Below, one piece after another: positions 1 through 5,046 of a stretch of 5,046 bases of DNA (position 1 is the stretch's first letter; each line of letters starts with the position of its first letter). Both the position numbers and the translations under genes were made by a program. The DNA is from Methyloprofundus sp. (lineage in GTDB: Bacteria > Pseudomonadota > Gammaproteobacteria > Methylococcales > Methylomonadaceae): contig DAOVWV010000161.1 in the NCBI GenBank assembly GCA_030636485.1, forward strand, positions 1 to 5,046. The letters are read 5' to 3'. The notes beneath the pieces were generated by a model. That model did no database searches. It was not told the origin of the DNA and saw only the letters and a list, made by a program, of their open reading frames with translations.

Positions 1-1474
1 AATAACTCATGGAAAGCTGTGATAATTTACTGCTGATGGTTGTCGCATTACGGAATTTCCCAATAAATTCTCTGGCAACGGTACTGATCACCCAAAGGCT
101 GATACTGATACCAAGAAACACGCGCACCTCAAAGCCCGATCCATAGATAAATGGAAAAATCAGACCAATCACCAGACTGACGACAGCCGGTATTACAAGG
201 ACTTTCAACACCGATTCAGTTGAAGTTTCACGCCATCTAACAGCAACAGAAATGCCCATAGCGACCGCCATAGTCCCCATAATGGGTACGAACACCGCAT
301 TAAAGTACGGAGGTCCTACTGAAATTTTGCCTTGTCCTAACGCATCTATCAATAAAGGATACAAAGTCCCTAGCAATACAGTGACCGCCATCACAGTTAG
401 AAAAACATTATTGACCAGTAACATCACTTCTCTGGACAGCCAGGAAAAGTTTGATTCACTTTTGACGCTCGGTGCCTTCAATGCAAATAAGGTTAAAGAG
501 CCACCAATAGTCAGAGCCAATAACATGAGGATAAAAAAGCCCCGTTCAGGGTCACTGGCAAAAGCGTGTACCGAGGTTAGAACGCCTGAACGTACTAAAA
601 ATGTACCCAACAAACTTAAAGAAAATGCAAAAATAGCGAGTAATAAAGTCCAGCTTTTAAACACACCGCGTTTTTCTGTCACGGCTAAAGAATGCACTAA
701 AGCAGTCCCCACTAACCACGGCATCAAAGATGCATTTTCTACCGGATCCCAGAACCACCAGCCGCCCCAGCCTAATTCATAATAAGCCCACCAACTACCT
801 AAAGTGATCCCCAACCCTAAAAATGCCCAGGCAACATTTGTCCAAGGCCTGGACCAACGCGCCCATGCGGCATCCATACGACCAGATAGTAATGCGGCAA
901 TGGCAAATGCAAAGGCAACAGAAAAACCGACATAGCCCATATACAGCATTGGCGGATGTACGATTAAGCCAAAATCCTGTAATAAGGGATTTAAATCCGC
1001 ACCATCTGCCGGAAAGCGCGGCAAGTAACGATTAAAGGGGCTGGAGGTAATCAATAGAAACGAGATAAACCCCGTTGCCACAATCCCCATCACCGATAAA
1101 ACACGCGCCAGCATATCCAGTGGTAATGCCTTGCTAAAGCGACTGACGGCAAACGTCCAGCCACATAGAATCAGCGCCCATAACAATAAAGAACCTTCAT
1201 GCCCGCCCCAGATAGCACTGAGTTTAAATTGTATCGGCATTTGGCTATTGGAATGTTGTGCTACATACACAACCGAAAAATCATCCTGCGCAAAAGCATA
1301 GCCCAGACAGATAAAGCTAATCGTTATAAACAGGAATTGCCCCGCCGCAAGCGGCTTGGCAAAACTCATCCACATTTCATTGCGTGTCGCCGCACCATAC
1401 ATGGGTGCAACCGCTAATATAACCGATAGCATTAAGGATATAATTAAGGCAAATTCACCTATTTCTGGTATCAC
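1..1474 (-). CDS. ccmF: CcmF, cytochrome c heme lyase subunit (partial, C-terminus off the left edge)
   Basis: Inner-membrane heme lyase subunit that takes heme from CcmE and, with CcmH, attaches it to apocytochrome c in the periplasm. The first 491 codons are visible and free of stops; family members are about 650 residues, so roughly a quarter is missing. It starts with GTG ([11 protein letters not shown], matching the usual CcmF N-terminus), overlapping the ccmE stop as GTGA, with a strong AGGAG 8 nt upstream. The WWD motif [12 protein letters not shown] lies at residues 236-247. His173 ([14 protein letters not shown]), His261 (TALVHSLAV) and His303 ([11 protein letters not shown]) fall at the same positions as the heme-related periplasmic and transmembrane histidines of E. 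coli CcmF. The fourth (E. coli His491) should lie just beyond the window edge. It is a multi-spanning hydrophobic protein, co-transcribed with ccmE. Identification is very secure. Confidence 0.97.
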   Translation of the reverse strand, partial: MIPEIGEFALIISLMLSVILAVAPMYGAATRNEMWMSFAKPLAAGQFLFITISFICLGYAFAQDDFSVVYVAQHSNSQMPIQFKLSAIWGGHEGSLLLWALILCGWTFAVSRFSKALPLDMLARVLSVMGIVATGFISFLLITSSPFNRYLPRFPADGADLNPLLQDFGLIVHPPMLYMGYVGFSVAFAFAIAALLSGRMDAAWARWSRPWTNVAWAFLGLGITLGSWWAYYELGWGGWWFWDPVENASLMPWLVGTALVHSLAVTEKRGVFKSWTLLLAIFAFSLSLLGTFLVRSGVLTSVHAFASDPERGFFILMLLALTIGGSLTLFALKAPSVKSESNFSWLSREVMLLVNNVFLTVMAVTVLLGTLYPLLIDALGQGKISVGPPYFNAVFVPIMGTMAVAMGISVAVRWRETSTESVLKVLVIPAVVSLVIGLIFPFIYGSGFEVRVFLGISISLWVISTVAREFIGKFRNATTISSKLSQLSMSY

Positions 1475-1938
1475 TCGGCTTTCTCCTGCTTTCCTTTCAT
1501 TGCTTCACAATTTCCCATTTTATCTTTCATTGACTCGGCAGCTTCTGGCGGCATATAGTTTTCATCATGCTTGGCCAAGACTTCATCGGCCTGAAAAAGC
1601 CCCTTGTTATCCATTACACCTTGCGCAATAATTCCTTGCCCTTCGCGAAATAAATCAGGCAATATGCCGGTAAATTCAACCGTGACTTCTTCCTCACAGT
1701 CGGTTAACTCAAAAATCACTTTTAAGGAGTCTTTGCTACGTTCAACACTGTTTTCAACCACCATGCCACCCGCACGGATTCTCGCACCTACCGGGGCTTC
1801 TCCTTTGGCAATCTGGCTAGTGGAATAAAATAAATTAATATTTTCACTCAGTGAAAACATGACCAGGCCTACGATGACGGCGGTTCCGAAAACCAGGCCT
1901 AAAATAACACTTAATCTTTTTTGTCTTTTGGGGGTCAT
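1471..1938 (-). CDS. ccmE: CcmE, periplasmic heme chaperone
   Basis: Membrane-anchored chaperone that binds heme covalently and carries it from the CcmABCD complex to CcmF/CcmH. The protein has 155 residues, normal for the family. A short basic cytoplasmic start (MTPKRQKR) is followed by one membrane anchor at about 9-30 and a periplasmic beta-barrel domain at about 40-122. The heme motif is His124-Asp-Glu-Asn-Tyr128 ([12 protein letters not shown]), the standard histidine-type HxxxY, not the cysteine-type variant. The C-terminal tail (about 135-155) is hydrophilic, rich in Lys, Glu and Met, and contains Cys144; this tail is variable in the family. The start overlaps the ccmD stop as ATGA and has AGGGA about 5 nt upstream; the stop overlaps the ccmF start as GTGA. 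Translational coupling on both sides is likely. Confidence 0.97.
   Translation of the reverse strand: MTPKRQKRLSVILGLVFGTAVIVGLVMFSLSENINLFYSTSQIAKGEAPVGARIRAGGMVVENSVERSKDSLKVIFELTDCEEEVTVEFTGILPDLFREGQGIIAQGVMDNKGLFQADEVLAKHDENYMPPEAAESMKDKMGNCEAMKGKQEKAE
1483..1487 (-). promoter_or_regulatory. Ribosome binding site that decides the GTG start of ccmF
   Basis: AGGAG on the minus strand, inside the last codons of ccmE, ends 8 nt before the GTG at 1474-1472. It is the best-placed Shine-Dalgarno for ccmF. The next in-frame ATG codons (residues 15 and 25) would remove part of the conserved N-terminal membrane segment, so the GTG start is preferred. Confidence 0.8.
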
Positions 1939-2117
1939 ATTGTTCCCTGTTCACGTCTTAAACGACGTTTTGCATTAATAAAAAACTGTCTTTTGAGTAG
2001 ATAAGCAGACACGATATTGTAAATAAATATCACTAAAGCAATGCCATAACTTAGCCACACATAAAGTCCATGTGTTCCCATCTGTATAAAATCAGAAAAT
2101 GATGTAAAACTTCCCAT
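1935..2117 (-). CDS. ccmD: CcmD, small heme exporter accessory protein
   Basis: Small membrane protein needed for release of holo-CcmE from the CcmABC complex. The 60 residues fit the family (about 45-70). A short N-terminus with the typical [19 protein letters not shown] stretch leads into a single membrane helix at about 18-41, followed by a strongly basic cytoplasmic tail ([13 protein letters not shown]). Sequence conservation in CcmD is weak, so the call rests on this architecture plus position between ccmC and ccmE. The ATG has AAAGGG (2125-2130) 7 nt upstream. Only 26 bp separate it from the ccmC stop; that spacer and the ccmC stop codon contain a short AT-only inverted repeat (AAATAAA/TTTATTT, 2131-2145). 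The stop overlaps ccmE by 4 nt. Confidence 0.93.
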   Translation of the reverse strand: MGSFTSFSDFIQMGTHGLYVWLSYGIALVIFIYNIVSAYLLKRQFFINAKRRLRREQGTI

Positions 2118-2143
2118 TTTGAAACCCTTTAAATAAAATTTAT

Positions 2144-2899
2144 TTAGCGCCCATAATTTTCAATAACTTTCTTCACCCAGTCACTGCGTTTTTCACGTTC
2201 CAATACCTCAATACGCGCACGGATCATTAATACCACCGCAAAAAAGCAGTAAAACCCTAAGACCATCACCAGCAAAGGTATCCACATTTCAGGTGGCATC
2301 GCTGGTTTTTCAGTGACGGTAAAGGTCGCGGGTTGATGCAGCGTATTCCACCATTCTACGGAATACTTGATAATGGGAATATTAACCAAGCCCACCAACG
2401 ATAAAATAGCCGTTGCCTTATCTGAACTGGCTTTATTTTCAAATGCTGAATTTAACGCAATCACACCAATATACAGAAATAACAACACCAGCATAGCGGT
2501 CAAACGCGCATCCCAAACCCACCAGGCACCCCAGGTTGGCTTTCCCCAGACCGCTCCGGTTGCCAAAGACATCACCGCGATAGAGGCTCCAATCGGCGCA
2601 CAGGCTCCCGCCACAACATGGGCAATTTTCATCTTCCAGATTAAGCCTACGGCACCGGCAATCGCCATCATCATATAACATGACTGCGCCAGAATGGATG
2701 AGGGTACATGTATATAGATAATACGAAAGCTATTCCCCTGCTGATAATCGGCAGGTGCAAAAACCAGCCCCCAGATAGACCCTACCAGCAATAGTAGAAT
2801 TGCAGCAAGACCAAACCAGGGGAGTAACATGCCAGTAATATCATAAAACCATTTGGGCGAAGCGAGTTGATAAAACCATCTTGGCATTTTTATTTTCAT
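2144..2899 (-). CDS. ccmC: CcmC, heme handling and transfer protein of the CcmABCD complex
   Basis: Integral inner-membrane protein of the heme-handling family that presents heme at the periplasmic face and attaches it to CcmE. It has 251 residues, close to the usual 240-250, with about six membrane segments (roughly 24-48, 66-89, 93-117, 127-148, 162-178, 205-229). The WWD motif reads WGKPTWGAWWVWDARLT at 118-134. The two flanking heme-ligand histidines are His64 (IYIHVPSS) and His188 (WWNTLHQPATFT), matching His60 and His184 of E. coli CcmC. The ATG at 2899 is supported by AGGA 8 nt upstream. The gene is followed closely by ccmD but separated from ccmB by an unusually long 234 bp, so it may have its own promoter or leader control. 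Confidence 0.97.
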   Translation of the reverse strand: MKIKMPRWFYQLASPKWFYDITGMLLPWFGLAAILLLLVGSIWGLVFAPADYQQGNSFRIIYIHVPSSILAQSCYMMMAIAGAVGLIWKMKIAHVVAGACAPIGASIAVMSLATGAVWGKPTWGAWWVWDARLTAMLVLLFLYIGVIALNSAFENKASSDKATAILSLVGLVNIPIIKYSVEWWNTLHQPATFTVTEKPAMPPEMWIPLLVMVLGFYCFFAVVLMIRARIEVLEREKRSDWVKKVIENYGR

Positions 2900-2907
2900 C
2901 TATGAAA

Positions 2908-2911
2908 TCCT
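2908..2911 (-). promoter_or_regulatory. Ribosome binding site of ccmC
   Basis: AGGA within TTAGGAT on the minus strand lies 8 nt before the ATG of ccmC. No competing in-frame start has a comparable Shine-Dalgarno. Confidence 0.6.
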
Positions 2912-2944
2912 AATATAAGGGAAAGTTGATATAGCATAATGCAT

Positions 2945-2950
2945 ATTATA
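2945..2950 (-). promoter_or_regulatory. Possible -10 box of an internal promoter for ccmC
   Basis: A perfect TATAAT on the minus strand, about 46 nt before the ccmC ATG, would give a leader of roughly 38 nt. At a 17-nt spacer the -35 position (2968-2973) reads AGCAAT, which does not resemble TTGACA, and there is no extended TG motif. In a region this AT-rich a chance TATAAT is plausible. A promoter here would need an activator or another sigma factor, and the inverted repeat overlapping the -35 position could be the operator. This is inference. Confidence 0.22.
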
Positions 2951-2962
2951 AATTCTTTATAG

Positions 2963-2993
2963 CGTTTATTGCTTGTTTTATTAGCAATAAACG
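2963..2993. repeat. Perfect 11-bp inverted repeat (hairpin or operator) upstream of ccmC
   Basis: The arms CGTTTATTGCT (2963-2973) and AGCAATAAACG (2983-2993) are exact reverse complements separated by a 9-nt spacer. In the ccm transcript they would form an 11-bp hairpin. No T run follows on either strand, so it does not look like a rho-independent terminator. The symmetric arms spaced about two helical turns centre to centre also suit a dimeric regulator. It sits about 64 nt before the ccmC start, just upstream of the TATAAT. Confidence 0.7.
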
Positions 2994-3133
2994 GCATAAG
3001 GAGTATTAAGGGAAGAGAAACAAGGAGGTGTGTAAGTTTTATGCTATCTTCTCAATAAAGCACACAAAGTAAATATACTTCATATGCTTGAGGGTAAAAA
3101 AGTGATACTCACAGGTATTTCCGCAATGCCCAC

Positions 3134-3802
3134 CTAACTACGTACACTAATTTTCAAAGCTGCCGATATGGCAAAGGGAGCGAGCATTAAGCTCAGCACT
3201 AAAATGGCAGCCAATAATGCTAAATAGCCTTGTATAGCTAAGCCCATGGCACCTGCCTGTACCGTCCCTGCACCAAATATCAACACCGGGATATACAATG
3301 GCAATACCAGTAAAGAGATTAAAACCCCTCCCTTTCTTAAGGCCACTGTCAGCGCAGCACCTATGGCTCCCATTAAACTTAAAGTAGGTGTCCCTATTAA
3401 CAAGCTGACAATCAAAGCGAAATAACCTTGCTCTGGCAAAAAAAACATCATCGCAACTAAAGGTGAGATAATCGCCAGACAAAAGCCGCTCACCAGCCAA
3501 TGCGTCAATACTTTTGCCAGCACTAAAGCCAGTAATGATTCAGAACTGACCAGCATTTGCTCTAAAGAACCATCCTCATAATCACTACGAAAAATTCCGT
3601 CTACTGATAATAGACATGCCAATAGAGCAGCGACCCATATAACGCCTGGGGCAACTTCCGATAAGAATGTGGGATCAGGGCTGACTCCTAATGGAAATAA
3701 GACGGCGACCATTAGAAAAAATGCCAAGGGATTGATAATATCATTACGGCGTCGAAAAACCAGCAATAACTCACGTTTAATTGCGGAGAGTAAAAAATTC
3801 AT
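3134..3802 (-). CDS. ccmB: CcmB, heme exporter permease subunit
   Basis: Membrane component of the CcmAB ABC-type complex that, with CcmC and CcmD, releases heme-loaded CcmE for use by CcmF. The protein has 222 residues (family about 220) and six likely membrane segments at about 21-40, 50-68, 95-121, 127-151, 158-180 and 190-214. Family-typical stretches include NPLAFFLMVAVLFPLG near the start, APGVIWVAALLACLLS (51-66), DYEDGSLEQML (74-84), LAKVLTHWLVSG (95-106), GTPTLSLMGAIGAALTVALR (137-156) and KGGVLISLLVLPLYIPVLIF. The ATG overlaps the ccmA stop as ATGA, with GAGG 10 nt upstream inside ccmA, so translation is probably coupled to ccmA. The 3' side is followed by a long gap before ccmC. 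Confidence 0.97.
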   Translation of the reverse strand: MNFLLSAIKRELLLVFRRRNDIINPLAFFLMVAVLFPLGVSPDPTFLSEVAPGVIWVAALLACLLSVDGIFRSDYEDGSLEQMLVSSESLLALVLAKVLTHWLVSGFCLAIISPLVAMMFFLPEQGYFALIVSLLIGTPTLSLMGAIGAALTVALRKGGVLISLLVLPLYIPVLIFGAGTVQAGAMGLAIQGYLALLAAILVLSLMLAPFAISAALKISVRS

Positions 3803-4428
3803 ATTACCGCAACCTCATCCAGATTAATCGGACGTACTGTTTTTCCGGGAACCATTAAGTCATGATGAGTCGTCAGGATAACGGAGCCTCCCTCATGCAC
3901 ATGATTCGCAATTAAAGCTTCTTTTTCGCCTACGCCCTTCTTATCCAGCGCGGTGAAAGGCTCATCTAAAATCCATAATGGAGCGCTGCTTAAATACAGG
4001 CGCGCCAGCCCAACACGTCGTTGCTGTCCAGCTGAGAGGCTGTGGCACGGAACATCTTCAAAACCATACAACCCAACCTGCTGTAAAGCATCCATAATAG
4101 AACATTTATTCAGACTTTTATCCAGCTGCATCATCCAATGTAAATTTTCCTCAGCGGTTAAAGTCCCTTTAACCCCCGACAAATGCTCTACATACAACAC
4201 GGCGTGGTAACGCTCATCACTCTCCCCGTCTAAATACTTTCCTTGCCAGAAAATATCGCCTGTATAAGCATCGGAGAGCCCACATAATATACGTAATAAG
4301 GTCGTTTTACCGCTACCATTTTGCCCAATAACCTGCACCACTTCGGCCGTATTGATGTGTAATGAAAAATTAGAAAACAGGATGCGCTCATCACGCTCAC
4401 AAAATAAATTTTTAACTTCTAGTGTCAT
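3799..4428 (-). CDS. ccmA: CcmA, ATP-binding subunit of the CcmAB heme exporter complex
   Basis: Cytoplasmic ATPase of the CcmABCD complex; ATP hydrolysis drives release of holo-CcmE. The 209 residues match the family. The ABC motifs appear in order: Walker A GQNGSGKTT (35-43, Lys41), signature LSAGQQRRVGLARL (131-144), Walker B LWILDEP (151-157, Asp155 and Glu156), D-loop ALD (160-162) and switch histidine His188 in ILTTHHD. The Q-loop region reads YVEHLSGVKGTLTAEENL, close to the CcmA-type GHQPGIK variant. The ATG is chosen because an in-frame TGA lies about 40 nt upstream and no other start intervenes; its Shine-Dalgarno is weak (AGGG about 15 nt upstream). It is the first ccm gene of the cluster, 70 bp after manC on the same strand, and overlaps ccmB by 4 nt. 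Confidence 0.97.
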   Translation of the reverse strand: MTLEVKNLFCERDERILFSNFSLHINTAEVVQVIGQNGSGKTTLLRILCGLSDAYTGDIFWQGKYLDGESDERYHAVLYVEHLSGVKGTLTAEENLHWMMQLDKSLNKCSIMDALQQVGLYGFEDVPCHSLSAGQQRRVGLARLYLSSAPLWILDEPFTALDKKGVGEKEALIANHVHEGGSVILTTHHDLMVPGKTVRPINLDEVAVI

Positions 4429-4498
4429 AAAATATAAAAAGTTCCCTTTTAAACGTACACCAATGTTTCATACGATAAAGCTATCATTAACCGGATTC
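4429..4498 (-). other. Short spacer between manC and ccmA
   Basis: The 70 bp between the manC stop and the ccmA start must contain any dedicated ccm promoter not located inside manC. A weak candidate on the minus strand is TTGGTG, a 17-nt spacer and TTTTTA, poor at the -10. No hairpin with a T run was found, so read-through from manC is possible. Confidence 0.35.
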
Positions 4499-5046
4499 TT
4501 ATGTTCTTCCGTATTTATCTTCAAAACGCACAATATCATCCTCACCCAGATAACTGCCTGACTGTACTTCCACTATTTCCAGCGGAATCACTCCCGGGTT
4601 TTCCAGGCAATGTAGCACACCCAGTGGAATATAAGTCGATTCATTTTCAGATAATAACATTGTTTCTTCACCCTTGCTGATCAATGCCGTCCCTTTGACA
4701 ACCACCCAATGTTCAGCCCGGTGGTGATGTTTCTGTAGTGATAATTTAGCACCAGGCTTAACCACAATACGTTTGGTTTTATGGCGTTCCCCACTATCCA
4801 CCGAATCATAATGCCCCCAGGGGCGATAAACCTTGCGATGTAAATTTGCTTCAACGCGCTGCTCTTGTTTTAAACGGGCAACTATCTTTTTAACGTCCTG
4901 CACTCTGTCTTTAGGTGCCACCATGACGGCATCATCTGTCTCAACCACCACCAAGTCCTGAACACCAATGACAGCAACCAGTTTATTTTCTGCATGAATA
5001 AAAGAATTGCTGGTGTCTAGTGCCAATACATCTCCGGTTAAAGCGT
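4499..5046 (-). CDS. manC: ManC-type mannose-1-phosphate guanylyltransferase / mannose-6-phosphate isomerase (partial, N-terminus off the right edge)
   Basis: Bifunctional type II enzyme that interconverts fructose-6-P and mannose-6-P and makes GDP-mannose from mannose-1-P and GTP, for polysaccharide synthesis. Only the last 181 complete codons are visible; the full family length is about 470-480, so the nucleotidyltransferase active site is outside. The visible part begins in the left-handed helix/linker region ([20 protein letters not shown], then [20 protein letters not shown]) and continues through [16 protein letters not shown] to the C-terminal cupin isomerase domain. That domain has the metal-binding motif [17 protein letters not shown] (visible residues 104-120), [19 protein letters not shown] and the end motif [19 protein letters not shown]. 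The frame is open to the window edge, so no start codon is called. Names algA, xanB or rfbM are used for the same family. Confidence 0.95.
   Translation of the reverse strand, partial: ALTGDVLALDTSNSFIHAENKLVAVIGVQDLVVVETDDAVMVAPKDRVQDVKKIVARLKQEQRVEANLHRKVYRPWGHYDSVDSGERHKTKRIVVKPGAKLSLQKHHHRAEHWVVVKGTALISKGEETMLLSENESTYIPLGVLHCLENPGVIPLEIVEVQSGSYLGEDDIVRFEDKYGRT

Larger units (their letters stand above)
2931..3047. repeat. Outer 9-bp inverted repeat enclosing the hairpin
   Basis: ATAGCATAA (2931-2939) and its exact reverse complement TTATGCTAT (3039-3047) flank the central 11-bp inverted repeat, spanning 117 bp. The arms could be termini of a very small degenerate element or simply chance in AT-rich DNA. 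No flanking target-site duplication was seen. Confidence 0.3.
2900..3133. other. Non-coding gap between ccmB and ccmC
   Basis: This 234-bp stretch is distinctly AT-rich and holds no convincing gene. On the minus strand, from the ccmB stop toward ccmC, it shows a weak 4-bp hairpin followed by six T (3096-3112), a CACCTCCTT motif (3023-3031), a perfect 11-bp inverted repeat (2963-2993), a TATAAT (2945-2950) and the ccmC ribosome binding site (2908-2911). ccmB and ccmC are usually adjacent with little space, so the gap probably carries a secondary promoter, an RNA control element, or remnants of inserted DNA. The sequence alone does not decide among these. Confidence 0.6.

Noticed and set aside
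252..782. 176-codon open frame on the plus strand
   Set aside because: It lies wholly antisense to ccmF, its translation has no recognisable motif, and the minus-strand frame matches CcmF including the WWD motif and histidines.
2131..2145. AAATAAA-A-TTTATTT inverted repeat between ccmC and ccmD as a regulatory hairpin
   Set aside because: It is composed only of A and T with a 1-nt centre, so it would not form a stable RNA hairpin; likely chance in an AT-rich spacer.
2439..2681. Second minus-strand open frame inside ccmC (80 codons), and a similar one inside ccmB at 3147-3500
   Set aside because: Both are out-of-frame shadows of CcmC and CcmB; translations are Cys/Arg-rich and match no family, while the main frames match along their full length.
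2926..2939. TTGAT-N4-CATAA as a possible FNR/Anr box upstream of ccmC
   Set aside because: Only the first half-site fits TTGAT-N4-ATCAA; the second half matches at just two positions.
3039..3083. 14-codon minus-strand ORF (MKYIYFVCFIEKIA) in the ccmB-ccmC gap, a possible leader peptide
   Set aside because: There is no Shine-Dalgarno before its ATG and no run of regulatory codons; such a short ORF is expected by chance.
3096..3112. GTGA-GTA-TCAC hairpin followed by six T on the minus strand, a possible terminator after ccmB
   Set aside because: The stem is only 4 bp with a 3-nt loop, too weak for a rho-independent terminator. It might act only as a pause site.
1..5046. A previously undescribed multi-gene system
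   Set aside because: Every substantial coding frame is a recognised ccm gene or manC, all intact and in conventional order; there is no unexplained protein in the window.

Overview
The window holds the 5'-proximal part of a System I cytochrome c maturation (ccm) operon, all on the minus strand and in the classical proteobacterial order ccmA-ccmB-ccmC-ccmD-ccmE-ccmF (right to left). It is preceded at the right edge by the 3' end of a manC-type gene (mannose-1-phosphate guanylyltransferase / mannose-6-phosphate isomerase) on the same strand. Protein similarity, recalled from E. coli Ccm proteins and ManC, and the moderately AT-rich sequence suggest a gammaproteobacterium. A Methylococcales-like or other respiratory aquatic lineage is possible, but the window cannot settle genus or family.

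Layout by coordinate: 1-1474, ccmF (its first 491 codons; the C-terminus lies off the left edge); 1471-1938, ccmE; 1935-2117, ccmD; 2144-2899, ccmC; 2900-3133, a 234-bp non-coding gap with a perfect 11-bp inverted repeat, a TATAAT box and the ccmC ribosome binding site; 3134-3802, ccmB; 3799-4428, ccmA; 4429-4498, a short spacer; 4499-5046, the 3' end of manC. The genes are tightly packed: ccmA/ccmB, ccmD/ccmE and ccmE/ccmF each overlap by 4 nt (ATGA, ATGA and GTGA). The only loose joint is between ccmB and ccmC.

How the genes work together (established for System I): CcmA (ATPase) and CcmB (permease), with CcmC and CcmD, form the complex that loads heme onto the periplasmic chaperone CcmE and then releases holo-CcmE. 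CcmF receives heme from CcmE and, with CcmH (expected downstream, outside the window), ligates it to CXXCH motifs of apocytochromes c. The diagnostic residues are present: Walker A/B and ABC signature in CcmA, WWD motifs and flanking histidines in CcmC and CcmF, and the HxxxY heme-binding motif in CcmE. All frames are intact. No RNA gene, mobile element, CRISPR array or unknown protein system was seen. The most notable non-routine item is the structured ccmB-ccmC gap.
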